Below are positions 8,141 to 16,746 of a DNA stretch of 64,000 nucleotides, piece by piece (within the stretch, counting starts at the first letter, position 1; the number at the start of each line of letters is the position of its first letter). The notes under the pieces were generated by a model. That model saw nothing but the letters and a program-made list of their open reading frames with translations, searched no databases and was not told the origin of the DNA. Origin of the DNA: Paeniglutamicibacter kerguelensis (GTDB taxonomy: Bacteria; Actinomycetota; Actinomycetes; Actinomycetales; Micrococcaceae); assembly GCF_017876535.1 (NCBI RefSeq), contig NZ_JAGIOF010000001.1, forward strand, positions 1,488,001 through 1,552,000. Direction: 5' to 3'. The translations under genes and the position numbers were made by a program.

Positions 8141-9170
8141 CGTGTTCTCACCGGCATGGGCTTGGGCTTCCTTCGCGGAAGAAACCAGGGCCATCGGGCC
8201 GGTACCTGTCCCTGGACGAGCGGCTGCGGGTTGCCGGCCTTCACCTGTCGGGCTTCGGCGCACGGTCAATCGCTGCGCAGAAAGACCGGTCCGCCTCGAC
8301 GATCGGCCGGGAGCTGAGCCGCAACGGTCCCGTGAAGAGTGCACGGGGCCGCGGGAAATATGTGCCGCATGCGGCCCAGAAGAAAGCCGAGTTGCGCGGG
8401 TGCCAGCCCACGTTGAGCGTGAAATGGAGCCCCGGACAGATCGGCGGCCACCTCACCGCAACGTTCCCGGACCGGGCCGAGATGCGGGTATGCCCCGAAA
8501 CGATCTGCCAGGCGCTGTATGCGCAGGGACGCGGTCACTTGCATGCCGACCTGCACCAACACCTGCGAACAGGCCGTGCGGTCCGACGGCCGAGGCGATC
8601 CGCCGGCAAGTGTGCGGCGAAAATCCCGGACATGGTCCTGATCAGCGAGCGACCCCCGAGGTCGCTGACCGGGCCGTGCCGGGGCACTGGGAGAGTGATT
8701 TGGTGCTGGGGTCCAACTGCCGCTCGGCGATCGCCACGTTGGTGGAACGGTAAAGCAGATACACGCTGCTGGTCCACCTGCCCAACGACCACGGCGCCGT
8801 CGCCGTCCGGGAGGGTCTGGTGAAGACCCTCAACGCCTTGCCAACGCACCTGCGCAAATCACTGACCTGGGACCAGGGCACCGAGCTGGCCCGGCACCGG
8901 CAAATCACCCCGGCCACGAAAATGGACATCTATTTCTGCGACCCCCATTCGCCCTGGCAGTGCGGAACCAATGAAAACACCAACGGGCAGCTGCGCCAGT
9001 ACTTTCCCAAGGGCACGGATTTGTCCGTGCCCTCACCGAAGCGGCTGCTGGAAGTCGCCACCGAGCTCAACGGCCGGCCCCGCAAGGTCCTGGGCGGAGT
9101 CACCCCCGCACAAGCCATGGAACGGCTACTATCGGAGCCAGGGAAACCCCTTGGTGCGACGACCGCCTGA
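8137..9170 (+). mobile_element. IS30-family transposase, inactivated
   Basis: Starts 4 bases inside the dipeptidase stop. The first part reads RYLSLDERLRVAGLHLSGFG, then RSASTIGRELSRNG, the IS30 N-terminal HTH. The frame shifts at the C-run near 8650 and continues with GHWESDLVLG (first catalytic Asp), then meets an in-frame TAA at 8751. After that come TWDQGTELARH (second Asp) and SPWQCGTNENTNGQLRQYFP (catalytic Glu) to a TGA at 9170. One frameshift plus one nonsense codon, and a short N-terminus, mean it cannot make a working transposase. I could not define clear terminal inverted repeats. Confidence 0.85.
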
Positions 9171-9254
9171 ATTCGCCGAACGTTGACCGGGACGATGGCG
9201 TTGCTGTCAAGGTCATCAATGCTCAGTCCATCAAGAAACAATATAATTCATGCC

Positions 9255-9731
9255 ATGGTTTTGATTGAGATTGATGATCCACGTCAAAAAGACATCCGCC
9301 AATTGCTCGACGAACATCTGGTAGACATGCTCGCCACCTCGCCTGTGGAAAGTGTGCATGCTCTTGAGCATTCGGCGCTCTCAGGACAGGACGTGACTTT
9401 CTGGACGGCTCGCGAAGACGACGAGCTACTTAGCTGTGGCGCATTGAAGCAATTCGCCTCAGATCGTGGCGAGATCAAATCCATGCGAACTACGTCTGCG
9501 GCGCGGGGTCAGGGCATTGCTTCTCAGCTCTTAAGCCGGATAGTGGTAGAAGCTCGGCAACGTAGCTACAGGTTCCTCTACCTGGAAACGGGTAGTGATG
9601 AGTTCTTTGCCCCTGCTCGACGGCTCTATGGGCGCCATGGGTTCACCGAATGCCAGCCCTTCGGCAACTATGTGCTCGATCCGCACAGTGTCTTCATGCG
9701 ACTGGACCTCTTGGACGGCAACCAATCTTAA
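9255..9731 (+). CDS. GNAT-family N-acetyltransferase
   Basis: A 158-residue acetyltransferase. Beta-4 and the acetyl-CoA loop read IKSMRTTSAARGQGIASQLL, a good match to the R/Q-x-x-G-x-G/A motif A. FAPARRLYGRHGF near residue 125 is the C-terminal motif B. ATG 9255 is chosen since the conserved domain starts right after it; there is no strong ribosome site. The substrate is unknown. Base composition is less GC-rich than the neighbouring peptidase, and the IS30 remnant next to it fits acquisition by transfer. Confidence 0.75.
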   Translation: MVLIEIDDPRQKDIRQLLDEHLVDMLATSPVESVHALEHSALSGQDVTFWTAREDDELLSCGALKQFASDRGEIKSMRTTSAARGQGIASQLLSRIVVEARQRSYRFLYLETGSDEFFAPARRLYGRHGFTECQPFGNYVLDPHSVFMRLDLLDGNQS

Positions 9732-9966
9732 GAACTCTGGTCGGGGTTGGTATCGATTCACAGGATGGGGAATAGGCTTGTGACTATCGGCCGCGTGTAG
9801 TTTATGCTCGCTGTCCTATTCCGGCGTTTGTTGCCCTATTTTGCATTGAGGGGCCAATTCCAGAGAACTACGACGGCCTAGGCGCGCAGTAGTATGTAAC
9901 GGACTCAGCCCCCGAAAGGTGACCGTTTCTGGAAGGCTGCGGTTGGTGCCTGGCTATCATGGTGGA

Positions 9967-10692
9967 GTGAATAGCTCAGAAGTGGTGGTGACCGGTGGCG
10001 GGCGGGGGATCGGCCGAGCGATCAGTCTCAGACTGGCTCAAGCGGGCCGTGACGTCGTGATCGGGTTCCGGTCCGATGCGGATTCTGCCGAGTCCGTTGC
10101 TGAAGAGATCCGTGTTCTCGATCAGCGCGCGCTGTGCGTGCAGGTTGATACCGTCGACGAAGCCTCAGTGGCCGCGATGTTCGAGGCCGCCGAACGTTTT
10201 GGCAGGGTAACGGGCGTGGTCAACAACGCGGGCGCTGCGACTGCGGTGGGTCGACTCGAACGAAACGAGCTGGCAGCGATCCGCCGTGATATTGATGTCA
10301 ACCTGTTTGGCGTCATCGCCTGTTGTAAGTACGCTCAAGCATCCCTGGCAAAGTCCGGGGGCGGGGCGATCGTCAACATCTCCTCCGCAGCAGGCACGCT
10401 CGGAAGCCCGTCCACCTACGTGCATTACGCGGCTGCTAAGGCGGGCGTGGACGCGCTGACCGTTGGTCTGTCGAAGGAGCTGGCGCCCGGAATTCGTGTG
10501 AATGCAGTTTCCCCGGGGACTATCTGGACGCAGTTCCATCAAGACCCTGATCGTCCCGCGCAGGTCGCCTCCGTCACCCCGTTGGGACGCGCCGGTGAGG
10601 CGGCCGAAATTGCCGGGGCGGCGGCTTAGCTGTTGTCGGCTGAGGCGAGTTATGTCACGGGAGCGAATCTGCGAGTCGCTGGAGGCCTCTGA
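9967..10692 (+). pseudogene. SDR oxidoreductase with a premature amber codon
   Basis: A classical short-chain dehydrogenase: VVVTGGGRGIGRAISLRLAQ (NAD(P) glycine motif), VVNNAGAAT, IVNISSAAG (catalytic Ser) and YAAAKAGVD (YxxxK). At 10627 the reading stops at TAG after EIAGAAA, yet the same frame continues with LLSAEASYVTGANLRVAGGL to TGA 10690-10692, exactly the missing C-terminus. In this position family members usually carry Trp (TGG), so a single TGG to TAG change explains it. Loss of about 20 residues would remove part of the core. The start is uncertain (GTG 9967, 9946 or 9919). Confidence 0.75.
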
Positions 10693-10820
10693 GGCCTGCG
10701 GAATGCACCGCCGCGAAATGTGGCCGCGTTCCATTTACGCGCCGGAATTCGTCGCTTGCCTGTCCTGAACTAGACGGTTCAGTGGACTGCGACTGTGGCA
10801 ACTACGCGGCCGAGTCGCTG

Positions 10821-10849
10821 CTCCGTAGAGGAACCTCCTGCGGGACGGC
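10821..10849 (+). repeat. Partial R-like 3' end
   Basis: GAGGAACCTCCTGCGGGACGG matches the 3' part of repeat R (GGAACxCTxxxTGGGACGG). It sits just beyond the 3' end of the TetR gene. It may be a remnant of a copy whose 5' part is lost. Confidence 0.35.
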
Positions 10850-10867
10850 TGCTCGAAGTAGATCCCG

Positions 10868-11449
10868 TTATGGACGCCGTGCGAGCAGATCTAACAGTAC
10901 TGCGCGAGATGCGGTGGCTTGAAGCACGCGTTGAACGTGTGCGCTCGCCCATCCGGGCTCAAAGGCGCGGGTACGCAGGAGCCAACGGTGAAATATGGGA
11001 CCCAATAAGAGTTCTGCGGCCGCGTCCGGGTCATCGATGCTCTCCCGTCGAAGTCTGTTAGAAATGGCCTTGAGCTGAGGCGTCAAGAGCCGATCTCGAA
11101 ATTGAGCAGCTAGCACCTCATCGGTCTGGATGTCGGCGGTGACGGCTCGCAGAAGGGGCTCCTGCGTTGAATCGGTCAACTCTGCGATCGTCGCAACGAC
11201 GAGCGATTCCAGGTCCACCTCCAGATAGCCCGAGTTGGGCACGGCGACCATGCCGTCCTCGCTGAGGCTCCGAGCCAGGAGCGCATCGAACAGGATCACC
11301 CTGGTTGATGGCCATGTGCGGTACAGCGTTTGTTTACTCACTCCCGCGCGCGCTGCCACGCCTTCCATCGAGATGCTTCCGAGGCGGTCCTCCCGAGCAA
11401 GCGAGAGTACCGCGTCATAGACCAGTGTTCGAGTTCGCGGGCGCGCCAT
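10868..11449 (-). CDS. TetR-family regulator of the divergent SDR
   Basis: About 193 residues from ATG 11449 (a TTG two codons upstream is possible). The N-terminal HTH is clear: ISMEGVAARAGVSKQTLYRT at about residues 26-45, a standard TetR recognition helix region; the C-terminal domain includes a TetR_C-like stretch with LTPQLKAISNRLRRE and LLGPIFHRWLLR. It is divergently transcribed from an SDR gene with 57 bp between the starts, the usual arrangement for local repression. The ligand is not inferable. Confidence 0.85.
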   Translation of the reverse strand: MARPRTRTLVYDAVLSLAREDRLGSISMEGVAARAGVSKQTLYRTWPSTRVILFDALLARSLSEDGMVAVPNSGYLEVDLESLVVATIAELTDSTQEPLLRAVTADIQTDEVLAAQFRDRLLTPQLKAISNRLRRESIDDPDAAAELLLGPIFHRWLLRTRAFEPGWASAHVQRVLQATASRAVLLDLLARRP

Positions 11450-11459
11450 GCCCAAACAC

Positions 11460-11496
11460 TATCAACAAAACGAGACGATGCGTCCATTTATTGATA
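11460..11496. promoter_or_regulatory. Probable TetR operator between divergent genes
   Basis: Within the 57 bp gap lie an outer inverted repeat TATCAA (11460-11465) and TTGATA (11491-11496), and an inner palindrome GACG-ATG-CGTC (11474-11484). Either could be the binding site of the adjacent TetR protein. GGTGGA at 11499 is the ribosome site for the SDR. Confidence 0.5.
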
Positions 11497-11506
11497 CGGT
11501 GGAAAC

Positions 11507-12328
11507 ATGACTTCACGCCAAACTTGGATGATTACCGGTGCGAATCGAGGGCTGGGTCGCGCTCTTACTCTCGCCGCACTCGAAGCAGGGCATGCTGTGG
11601 TCGCAACCGTGCGAGGCGCACACTCTCTACCGAAACACGAACGCCTCTTTGTACAGCAACTCGACGTTCGCGACCGGCTCGGTGCCTTCGCCGCTGTTGC
11701 ACAGGCCGTGGCCAGATTTGGGCGGCTGGATGTGCTCGTGAACAATGCCGGGTACGGCCTCATCGGTGCGGTAGAAGAAGCAACCGAGGAAGAAGCGCGC
11801 GCCATCCTCGACACGGATCTTTTCGGTCCACTCTGGCTCAGCCAGGCCGCGATACCGGTCATGCGCGACCAGGGAAGTGGGCACATTGTTCAGATCTCGA
11901 CAGTCGGAGCCGTGGGGACAATCCCGACACTGGGGCTCTACAACTCAGCGAAATGGGGCCTTGAGGGGTTCAGTGAGGCAATGGCTGCCGAGGTCGGTCG
12001 ATTCGGTATCCGTGTGACCCTCGCCGAGCCTGGAGCGATAGACACGGACTGGGCGGGCGGGAGCATGCGATTCAGCTCTCCGCTTGCCGCCTACGACGGG
12101 CTACGGACCGAATTGTTCGGTACGGCAACCGTGCCTTGGCCGTCAGCGGAAGCCGCCGGGGGAACTTCCCCGGCGGATGTGGCGGCCGCGATTCTCGCGC
12201 ATGTCGGGGAGGACGGCGATCCGCGGCTCCGGCTACTTATTGGTGACGACGCTCCGGGGCAAGTGGAGGCGGCGCTGAAACTCCGTCACGAGGATTACAA
12301 GCGGGACCACCGATTCCGCAGTCGCTAG
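11507..12328 (+). CDS. SDR-family oxidoreductase
   Basis: A 273-residue short-chain dehydrogenase. The Rossmann motif MITGANRGLGRAL is at residues 8-20; LDVRDR follows beta-3; LVNNAGYGL near 75; IVQISTVGAVG holds the catalytic Ser; LYNSAKWGLEG holds YxxxK; then EPGAIDTDW. The long C-terminal part with AAILAHVGEDGDPRLRLLIG is typical of the branch of SDRs that act on small ketones or aldehydes and are often paired with TetR regulators. The ribosome site GGTGGA precedes ATG 11507. All catalytic residues are present; the substrate is unknown. Confidence 0.85.
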   Translation: MTSRQTWMITGANRGLGRALTLAALEAGHAVVATVRGAHSLPKHERLFVQQLDVRDRLGAFAAVAQAVARFGRLDVLVNNAGYGLIGAVEEATEEEARAILDTDLFGPLWLSQAAIPVMRDQGSGHIVQISTVGAVGTIPTLGLYNSAKWGLEGFSEAMAAEVGRFGIRVTLAEPGAIDTDWAGGSMRFSSPLAAYDGLRTELFGTATVPWPSAEAAGGTSPADVAAAILAHVGEDGDPRLRLLIGDDAPGQVEAALKLRHEDYKRDHRFRSR

Positions 12329-12346
12329 ATCAGAAGCTGTAGCAGT

Positions 12347-12434
12347 TGTCTTTTCTAAAGGCGACTGCACAAGCTGTCCAAAGTCCTCTGCACTGCGCTG
12401 GGGGCGTCCGCATGAGGAACGCTCTACAAGATGG
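12347..12434 (+). repeat. Dispersed repeat R, copy R2
   Basis: Same plan as R1: TTGTCTTTTCTAAA, GCGACTGCAC, TGTCCAAAGTCC, TCTGCACTGCGCTG, GGGGCGTCCG, then AGGAACGCTCTA. It lies in the gap between the SDR gene and the lipoprotein gene; the rest of this gap holds nothing else clear. Confidence 0.7.
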
Positions 12435-12543
12435 CCTGAACCAGCCCGCTTGTCAGGTATCGAGTATTTGTTTATGTAATTTCTACCGTGACATGGTCAA
12501 GTAATGAATTTTACCTCCGCAGAGTGAAGGATAGGCTCTGCCA

Positions 12544-13017
12544 ATGGAGAACAAGAAGAACGCGATGTCCCTGCTGGCTACCGTAATGCTGGCTACTTTT
12601 GCCTTATCGGGGTGCACGAGTGGGGACAAAGCACCTGTCCCGATGCCAGAACCGTCTAATACCGAGTCGAGCCAAGACAACGCGAAGATTTTCGAACAGC
12701 AGAAATCTAATGTTGAAGGCACTGCAACGTCGGGGTTAGTCCTGAAACAATTTAGCGGTACAGGACCCTCAACTATTCATGTCGGTAGCCTCCCAGAGGG
12801 ATATAAGCAGGTGGGCACGACAGTGGCTTGCACCGGCGCTGGCGACTGGGAAGCCTCAATCGTTCAGACGGAACCTGCCTGGAGCAAGAGTGGATGCTCG
12901 CTAGAAGCAGTAGGTAGTGCCCTTTATTCGTTGGATGAACCCGCGAAGGATCATTCGGTAGAAGTCAAAGTCGAGGCAGATGCGCAAATCTGGATCACTA
13001 TTTTCGCCACAAAATAG
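12544..13017 (+). CDS. Secreted lipoprotein, unknown function
   Basis: 157 residues. The N-terminus is a lipoprotein signal: MENKKNA, a hydrophobic stretch LLATVMLATFA and the lipobox LSGC at residues 20-23, so the mature protein starts at Cys23 and is anchored outside the membrane. A Ser/Pro-rich linker follows (PVPMPEPSNTESS), then a small beta-rich domain with two Cys (VACTGAG, SGCSLEA) that may form a disulfide. Codon use is visibly lower in GC than the neighbours, which suggests recent acquisition. No family is recognised. Confidence 0.75.
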   Translation: MENKKNAMSLLATVMLATFALSGCTSGDKAPVPMPEPSNTESSQDNAKIFEQQKSNVEGTATSGLVLKQFSGTGPSTIHVGSLPEGYKQVGTTVACTGAGDWEASIVQTEPAWSKSGCSLEAVGSALYSLDEPAKDHSVEVKVEADAQIWITIFATK

Positions 13018-13216
13018 TGACCCAGCACGGTAGATGTTTCCTTCTGGGCATTGGTGCAAAAAGGGGATGCTCAACGCGATGGTGAATACGGGTCGAATGT
13101 CTAAGACTTCGCTGACATAACAAGTTGCTTAGACTAAGTGGTTTCTAGACGTGAAGATGAAACTCTGGCCCGCCTGTCGCCACATCGAACTCGAATCGCC
13201 GCAAACTGCTGTAACT

Positions 13217-13292
13217 TTGTCATTTTCCGAGGTCGACGGTACTAAGTGTCCAAAGTTCTCTGGATTACGCAAAAGCGCCCTTATAAGGGACC
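13217..13292 (+). repeat. Dispersed repeat R, diverged copy R5
   Basis: TTGTCATTTTCCGAG, GTCGACGGTACT, GTGTCCAAAGTTC, TCTGGATTACGC follow the order of repeat R with several changes; the GGAAC end is lost. It directly abuts the 41 bp direct repeat. Confidence 0.55.
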
Positions 13293-13293
13293 T

Positions 13294-13334
13294 TCACCGA
13301 GCACGAGACTCGATCACACCGGAAACGACCGTTT
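13294..13334 (+). repeat. 41 bp direct repeat, left copy
   Basis: Identical over 41 bp to 14076-14116. It begins TCACCGAGCACGAGACTCG and ends GGAAACGACCGTTT. It holds an inner inverted repeat CGAG-N7-CTCG. The two copies bracket the RibD-type reductase gene. Confidence 0.85.
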
Positions 13335-13454
13335 GCGGCGCGCACCCCGGCGGTGATAATTAGGTGGGATCGGGCGTCGATGAAGAATGGCGCCGACTAT
13401 GGTCTGAGCATGGTCCGGTGAGACGCGCCGCGCGCATCGAGGGAGAGCAACGAG

Positions 13455-14039
13455 ATGAGACCACTTAGATATTCCATCAACGTCACGCTCGACGGCTGCT
13501 GCCATCACGAGGCAGGCCTTCCTCCGGACGAGGAATCGATGGGCTATTGGACCGCGGAGATAGCGCGGGCGGATGCACTGTTATTCGGTCGGACGACCTA
13601 CGCGATGATGGAGTCAGCGTGGCGGAAGCCAGCCACGGGTAAGTGGCCTGACTGGATGGATAAGTGGGAGATCCCGTTCGCTGAGACCATCGACCAGGCG
13701 AAGAAGTACGTCGTGTCGAGCACGCTGAGCGAGGTCGATTGGAACGCCGAGCTGGTGAAAGGAGAGTTGGGGCCAGCGGTTGAACGGCTCAAGCAGGCGC
13801 CAGGCGAAGGGCTCTTCGTGGGTGGAGTGACGCTCCCGCTGGCGTTGGCAGATCTGGGACTGATCGACGAGTACGTGTTCCTTGTGCAGCCTGTCCTCGC
13901 CGGACATGGGCCTTCGTTGCTCCACGGTTTGCGCGAGCGCATTCGGCTCGAGCTCGTGGATCGCCATGACTTCCGGTCGGGGGTGGTCGCCCTACGATTC
14001 CGGCCCCTGCGAGTGACGGCTCGACCAGAGTTGCCCTGA
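13455..14039 (+). CDS. RibD C-terminal/dihydrofolate reductase-family protein
   Basis: 194 residues with the fold of the stand-alone RibD_C family (YyaP/YwjB type): RYSINVTLDGC at residues 5-15, then ARADALLFGRTTYAMMESAW, KKYVVSSTL near 79, GLFVGGVTLPLALADLGLID and EYVFLVQPVLAGHGPSLL. These bind NADPH and reduce pterin- or flavin-like substrates; the real substrate of this group is usually unknown. GGGAGAG precedes ATG 13455. The gene is the only cargo between two identical 41 bp direct repeats, so it may have arrived as a unit. Confidence 0.85.
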   Translation: MRPLRYSINVTLDGCCHHEAGLPPDEESMGYWTAEIARADALLFGRTTYAMMESAWRKPATGKWPDWMDKWEIPFAETIDQAKKYVVSSTLSEVDWNAELVKGELGPAVERLKQAPGEGLFVGGVTLPLALADLGLIDEYVFLVQPVLAGHGPSLLHGLRERIRLELVDRHDFRSGVVALRFRPLRVTARPELP

Positions 14040-14075
14040 CAGTCCTGACGTATTGGGGGACCATTGTGCCAACCC

Positions 14076-14116
14076 TCACCGAGCACGAGACTCGATCACA
14101 CCGGAAACGACCGTTT
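14076..14116 (+). repeat. 41 bp direct repeat, right copy
   Basis: Same 41 bases as 13294-13334, same orientation, 782 bp further on. Here the last part extends to the near-perfect palindrome GGAAACG-AC-CGTTTCC. A partial relative (CGAAAACGACCGTTTG) occurs at about 15827. Confidence 0.85.
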
Positions 14117-14168
14117 CCGGCATGGAGCGGTCGCTATTGAAATTGACCGAACACGTTACTTCAATGAT

Positions 14169-14867
14169 TCACTCGCCCCGGCCGTGCACCGGTCTAGCGT
14201 TCGCCGGGGGTACTCCAACCTCGTGGATAGTGTGGCCACTACAGGCCGTCTTAGTTACGTTGGCCCGCTCGATGCGAGACACGGTAAACCATCGCATTGC
14301 GTCGCGCCTTCGGCACCACCCAATTAGGTACCACTGGCCATTCGTGGAGGCGAACAGCACGGGCTCAACGTCGCGGGTGGTCGTGGTGCCGTCTATTGAT
14401 ATGTAGCGAATCCGAATCACCCGCTGCTCGGCCATCGCCTCCTCCAAGGCCGACTTTGTTGCGCGCGAAGATGAGGGAACCGCATTGACCCACACGCGGC
14501 GGGCTAGCTCGTCGGCCCTTACTCGCGTTCTGGGATCGAGAACATCCAGGATCTTCTGGATACCGGCTGCAGCCAGATCAGCGTAGGGAGCATCGGGTGC
14601 AGCAGACACGGCCGCCATGAGGGCCACAGCCTGCGCCGGAGACAGACTGACGGGTGGCAAGGATGCGCCGCTGGCCAATCCGTAGCCACCGCCCGGACCT
14701 GGACGAGACCATATTGGCACACCGCTGTTCTCCAGCGCATCAAGGTCTCTCTTGATGGTCCGCACGGACACCTCGAATTCTCTCGCCAACCCTTCGGCGG
14801 AGACCCCCCGCGCGCCGCTGCGGCGCAACATCTCGGATAGAGCATGCAGTCGTTCGGCTCGCTTCAC
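14169..14867 (-). CDS. YafY-type HTH/WYL regulator
   Basis: 232 residues. The N-terminal HTH_11 domain reads GVSAEGLAREFEVSVRTIKR at about residues 21-40, followed by DLDALENSGVPIWSRPGPGG, the usual wing. The C-terminal WYL domain begins near residue 137 (LEEAMAEQRVIRIRYISID) with FASTNGQWYLIGWCRRRDA and RWFTVSRIERA. WYL domains sense small ligands or nucleic acids. It diverges from an alpha/beta hydrolase gene with a 73 bp gap, so control of that gene and itself is likely. Confidence 0.9.
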   Translation of the reverse strand: MKRAERLHALSEMLRRSGARGVSAEGLAREFEVSVRTIKRDLDALENSGVPIWSRPGPGGGYGLASGASLPPVSLSPAQAVALMAAVSAAPDAPYADLAAAGIQKILDVLDPRTRVRADELARRVWVNAVPSSSRATKSALEEAMAEQRVIRIRYISIDGTTTTRDVEPVLFASTNGQWYLIGWCRRRDAMRWFTVSRIERANVTKTACSGHTIHEVGVPPANARPVHGRGE

Positions 14868-14888
14868 GGCTCAGACCCAGACAAATTC

Positions 14889-14907
14889 ATGACTTAAATA
14901 GTGTCAT
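14889..14907. promoter_or_regulatory. Operator-like repeat in the divergent gap
   Basis: ATGAC-N9-GTCAT lies midway between the WYL regulator and the hydrolase, with ATAGTG inside resembling a -10 box. It is a candidate binding site for the regulator. Confidence 0.4.
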
Positions 14908-14940
14908 ACCCTTGTCCTTAGTGCATGCGAGAGTTATGAC

Positions 14941-15672
14941 ATGACAACCGCTACTAGCAGTCCGACCATCATCCTCATCGCCGGCCACTGGCTAGGCGCT
15001 TGGGCGTGGGATGAAGTCCTTGAACACCTGAAAACCGACCATTCTCGTGCCATCGCCATGACACTGCCCGGTCTCGACGCGCACGATTCTGAACGTGCGG
15101 CGAAGACTCTCGACGACCAAGCAGAAGCGATCCTAGGTACCATTTCTCAACACGGAAATCAGCCCGCGATTCTCGTCGCCCACAGTGGGGCTAACGCCCC
15201 CGTCAGCCTCGTCCTTGACCGGCACCCTGAGCTTGTCCACCGGGTGGTGTGGGTCGACTCCGGCCCTGTGGTGGCGGGCAGTGTCTTCGCCCCCGACTTC
15301 CCGGATGAGTTGAATGAGTTGCCGCTGCCGTCATTCGATGTGCTCGCGCAGCAGGCGAGCCTCGAAGGCCTGAGCGCAGAGGTCCTCGAGCGTTTTCAGG
15401 CCCTTGCCGTCCCTGAGCCCGGCCCAGTGCTTCGTCAGCCCGTCGAGCTCACGAACGAGGCCCGCCGCAACGTCCCGACCACCCTGATGTGCTGCTCGAT
15501 CTCGAGCGAACAGGTGATGGAGCTGGTCCTAGCAGGCCATCCCATGTTTGCCGAAGTCGCGAACCTCGAACACCTCGACGTCATGGACCTCCCCACGGGG
15601 CATTGGCCTATGTGGAGCCGTCCCCGCGACCTCGCCAAGGCCATTCACTCAGCGGCTTCTCGAACCAACTGA
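14941..15672 (+). CDS. Alpha/beta-fold hydrolase
   Basis: 243 residues. The oxyanion region is LIAGHWLGAWAWDEVL near residue 12; the nucleophile elbow is VAHSGANAP (Ser near residue 82), with Ala where the first Gly of GxSxG is usual; the catalytic His is in LPTGHWPMWSRP near the end, and VVWVDSGP precedes the lid. This fits the esterase/MenH-like branch whose members often sit beside YafY regulators. The substrate is unknown. A strong terminator follows 14 bases after the stop. Confidence 0.85.
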   Translation: MTTATSSPTIILIAGHWLGAWAWDEVLEHLKTDHSRAIAMTLPGLDAHDSERAAKTLDDQAEAILGTISQHGNQPAILVAHSGANAPVSLVLDRHPELVHRVVWVDSGPVVAGSVFAPDFPDELNELPLPSFDVLAQQASLEGLSAEVLERFQALAVPEPGPVLRQPVELTNEARRNVPTTLMCCSISSEQVMELVLAGHPMFAEVANLEHLDVMDLPTGHWPMWSRPRDLAKAIHSAASRTN

Positions 15673-15685
15673 GCTGCAGGTAACG

Positions 15686-15725
15686 GGAGAGGGTCAGCTG
15701 AATGCGGCTGACCCTCTCCGTTTCT
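15686..15725 (+). terminator. Intrinsic terminator after the hydrolase
   Basis: A 13 bp stem GGAGAGGGTCAGC with an 8-base loop, followed by TTTCT on the plus strand. Confidence 0.85.
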
Positions 15726-15865
15726 GAAGGGATTATGACACACCCAACGGCTGCTCTAGCGCCGCACCGCTGGTTAGAAACCGCTGGCCTTGCTACTCGG
15801 TGACGGATGGCCGTCGAATATGACAACCGAAAACGACCGTTTGAGAACTGGTCATTGAACTTCAC

Positions 15866-15904
15866 TCGACCCCGGCGTGTCGCCGGGGTCGATGTTATTT
15901 TCCT
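15866..15904 (+). terminator. Second strong stem-loop with T-run
   Basis: A perfect 12 bp stem TCGACCCCGGCG, loop TGT, then TGTTATTTT. The reason for a second terminator is unclear, as no gene lies between it and the one at 15686; the segment between holds only a partial relative of the 41 bp repeat. Confidence 0.75.
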
Positions 15905-15988
15905 CTAATGGCGACTGCACTGGGTATCCGAAGTCGCCTGCACTGCACTGCGCTGGGGCTTCCGCAGGAGGAACGGCTTGCGGGACAT
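15893..15988 (+). repeat. Dispersed repeat R, copy R3
   Basis: TTATTTTCCTCTAATG, GCGACTGCACTGG, TATCCGAAGTC, GCCTGCACTGCACTGCGCTG, then GGCTTCCGCAGGAGGAAC and GGCTTGCGGGACA. A CTGCA duplication lengthens the second half compared with R1 and R4. Confidence 0.7.
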
Positions 15989-16023
15989 GAAACCAGAAAT
16001 CGGCGGGCCTCGGAGCAAATGGG

Positions 16024-16548
16024 CTATTTCAATTCACGGCTGTGGCGTCGTTCTGACACGGGCGGGTCGAAACGGGTGTCCTGCAGTGTCCCTCCATCGT
16101 CTAGCCACCCACGATTGTTGTAGAAGTCGATGGCTCTTTTGTTGTCGGCCTCAACCCATAGAAAAGCCTTGCCGTAACCCAGAGCCACGAGGTTTTCCTC
16201 GGCGGCCGCGAACAGCGCTGAACCTGCGCCCTTGGCCCACCACTGTGGATGCACATTAATTGCGTAGAGCTGCCCCAGTGCGGAATCGGCGTCTCCGGTG
16301 GCGGGCCCGAGTATACAAAACCCAACGACCTGACTTTCTGCTTGCGCCACCAAGTGGGTTGTTCCTGGTTTGGGCTTTGCAATGTTTCGAGCCCAGCCCT
16401 TTGCAAAACTCTCACAGTCCATGGCGTCGAGGTACTCGTCGGTCATCACGCCCCGGTAGGCGGCTCTCCAAGCCGAGATTTGGATGTCGGCCAGGGTGCT
16501 CGCGTCGCCCTCCACTGGGTGACGGACAATGATAATTGCACCGGTCAT
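16024..16548 (-). CDS. GNAT-family N-acetyltransferase
   Basis: 174 residues from ATG 16548. Order of motifs: a signature N-terminal helix with DIQISAWRAAYRGVM (residues 21-35), typical of the phosphinothricin/RimI-like branch; LYAINVHPQWWAKGAGSALF (beta-4 and acetyl-CoA loop, with KGAG in place of the usual RGxG); then LWVEADNKRAIDFYNNRGW (motif B). The acceptor substrate is unknown. It is a lone gene between repeat R3 and R-like fragment R7. Confidence 0.8.
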   Translation of the reverse strand: MTGAIIIVRHPVEGDASTLADIQISAWRAAYRGVMTDEYLDAMDCESFAKGWARNIAKPKPGTTHLVAQAESQVVGFCILGPATGDADSALGQLYAINVHPQWWAKGAGSALFAAAEENLVALGYGKAFLWVEADNKRAIDFYNNRGWLDDGGTLQDTRFDPPVSERRHSRELK

Positions 16549-16693
16549 ACGTTGAAATGTACCAACCGAATAGGGCGCAGGAAGAACACGTGACGATCAG
16601 CGGAGAATCTACCTGCGGTCTACATTGACCTTAGGCAACGGCCGGTTTCCTGTGCCTCTGGCATCCGGCGATTCTGGAGGCCCGGTACGCTCG

Positions 16694-16732
16694 GATTTCC
16701 AATCTCCGCAAGGGGAACGCTCACTGGGACGG
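16694..16732 (+). repeat. Partial R-like 3' end (R7)
   Basis: TTTCCAATC, then CCGCAAGGGGAACGCTCACT and GGGACGG, matching the second half of repeat R with the middle lost. It lies between the GNAT gene and the MFS gene; nothing else is seen in this 198 bp gap. Confidence 0.5.
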
Positions 16733-16746
16733 TCGCTGCGGCAAGC

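Larger units (their letters stand above)
13018..13454. other. Gap with repeat R5 and the first 41 bp repeat
   Basis: No convincing gene. The content is low-GC sequence to about 13210, the diverged repeat R5 (13217-13292) and directly after it the 41 bp repeat (13294-13334). GGGAGAG at about 13440 is the ribosome site of the next gene. Confidence 0.5.

Noticed and set aside
8137..8760. IS30 transposase as an active element
   Set aside because: Frameshift at the C-run near 8650 and TAA at 8751 interrupt the catalytic domain.
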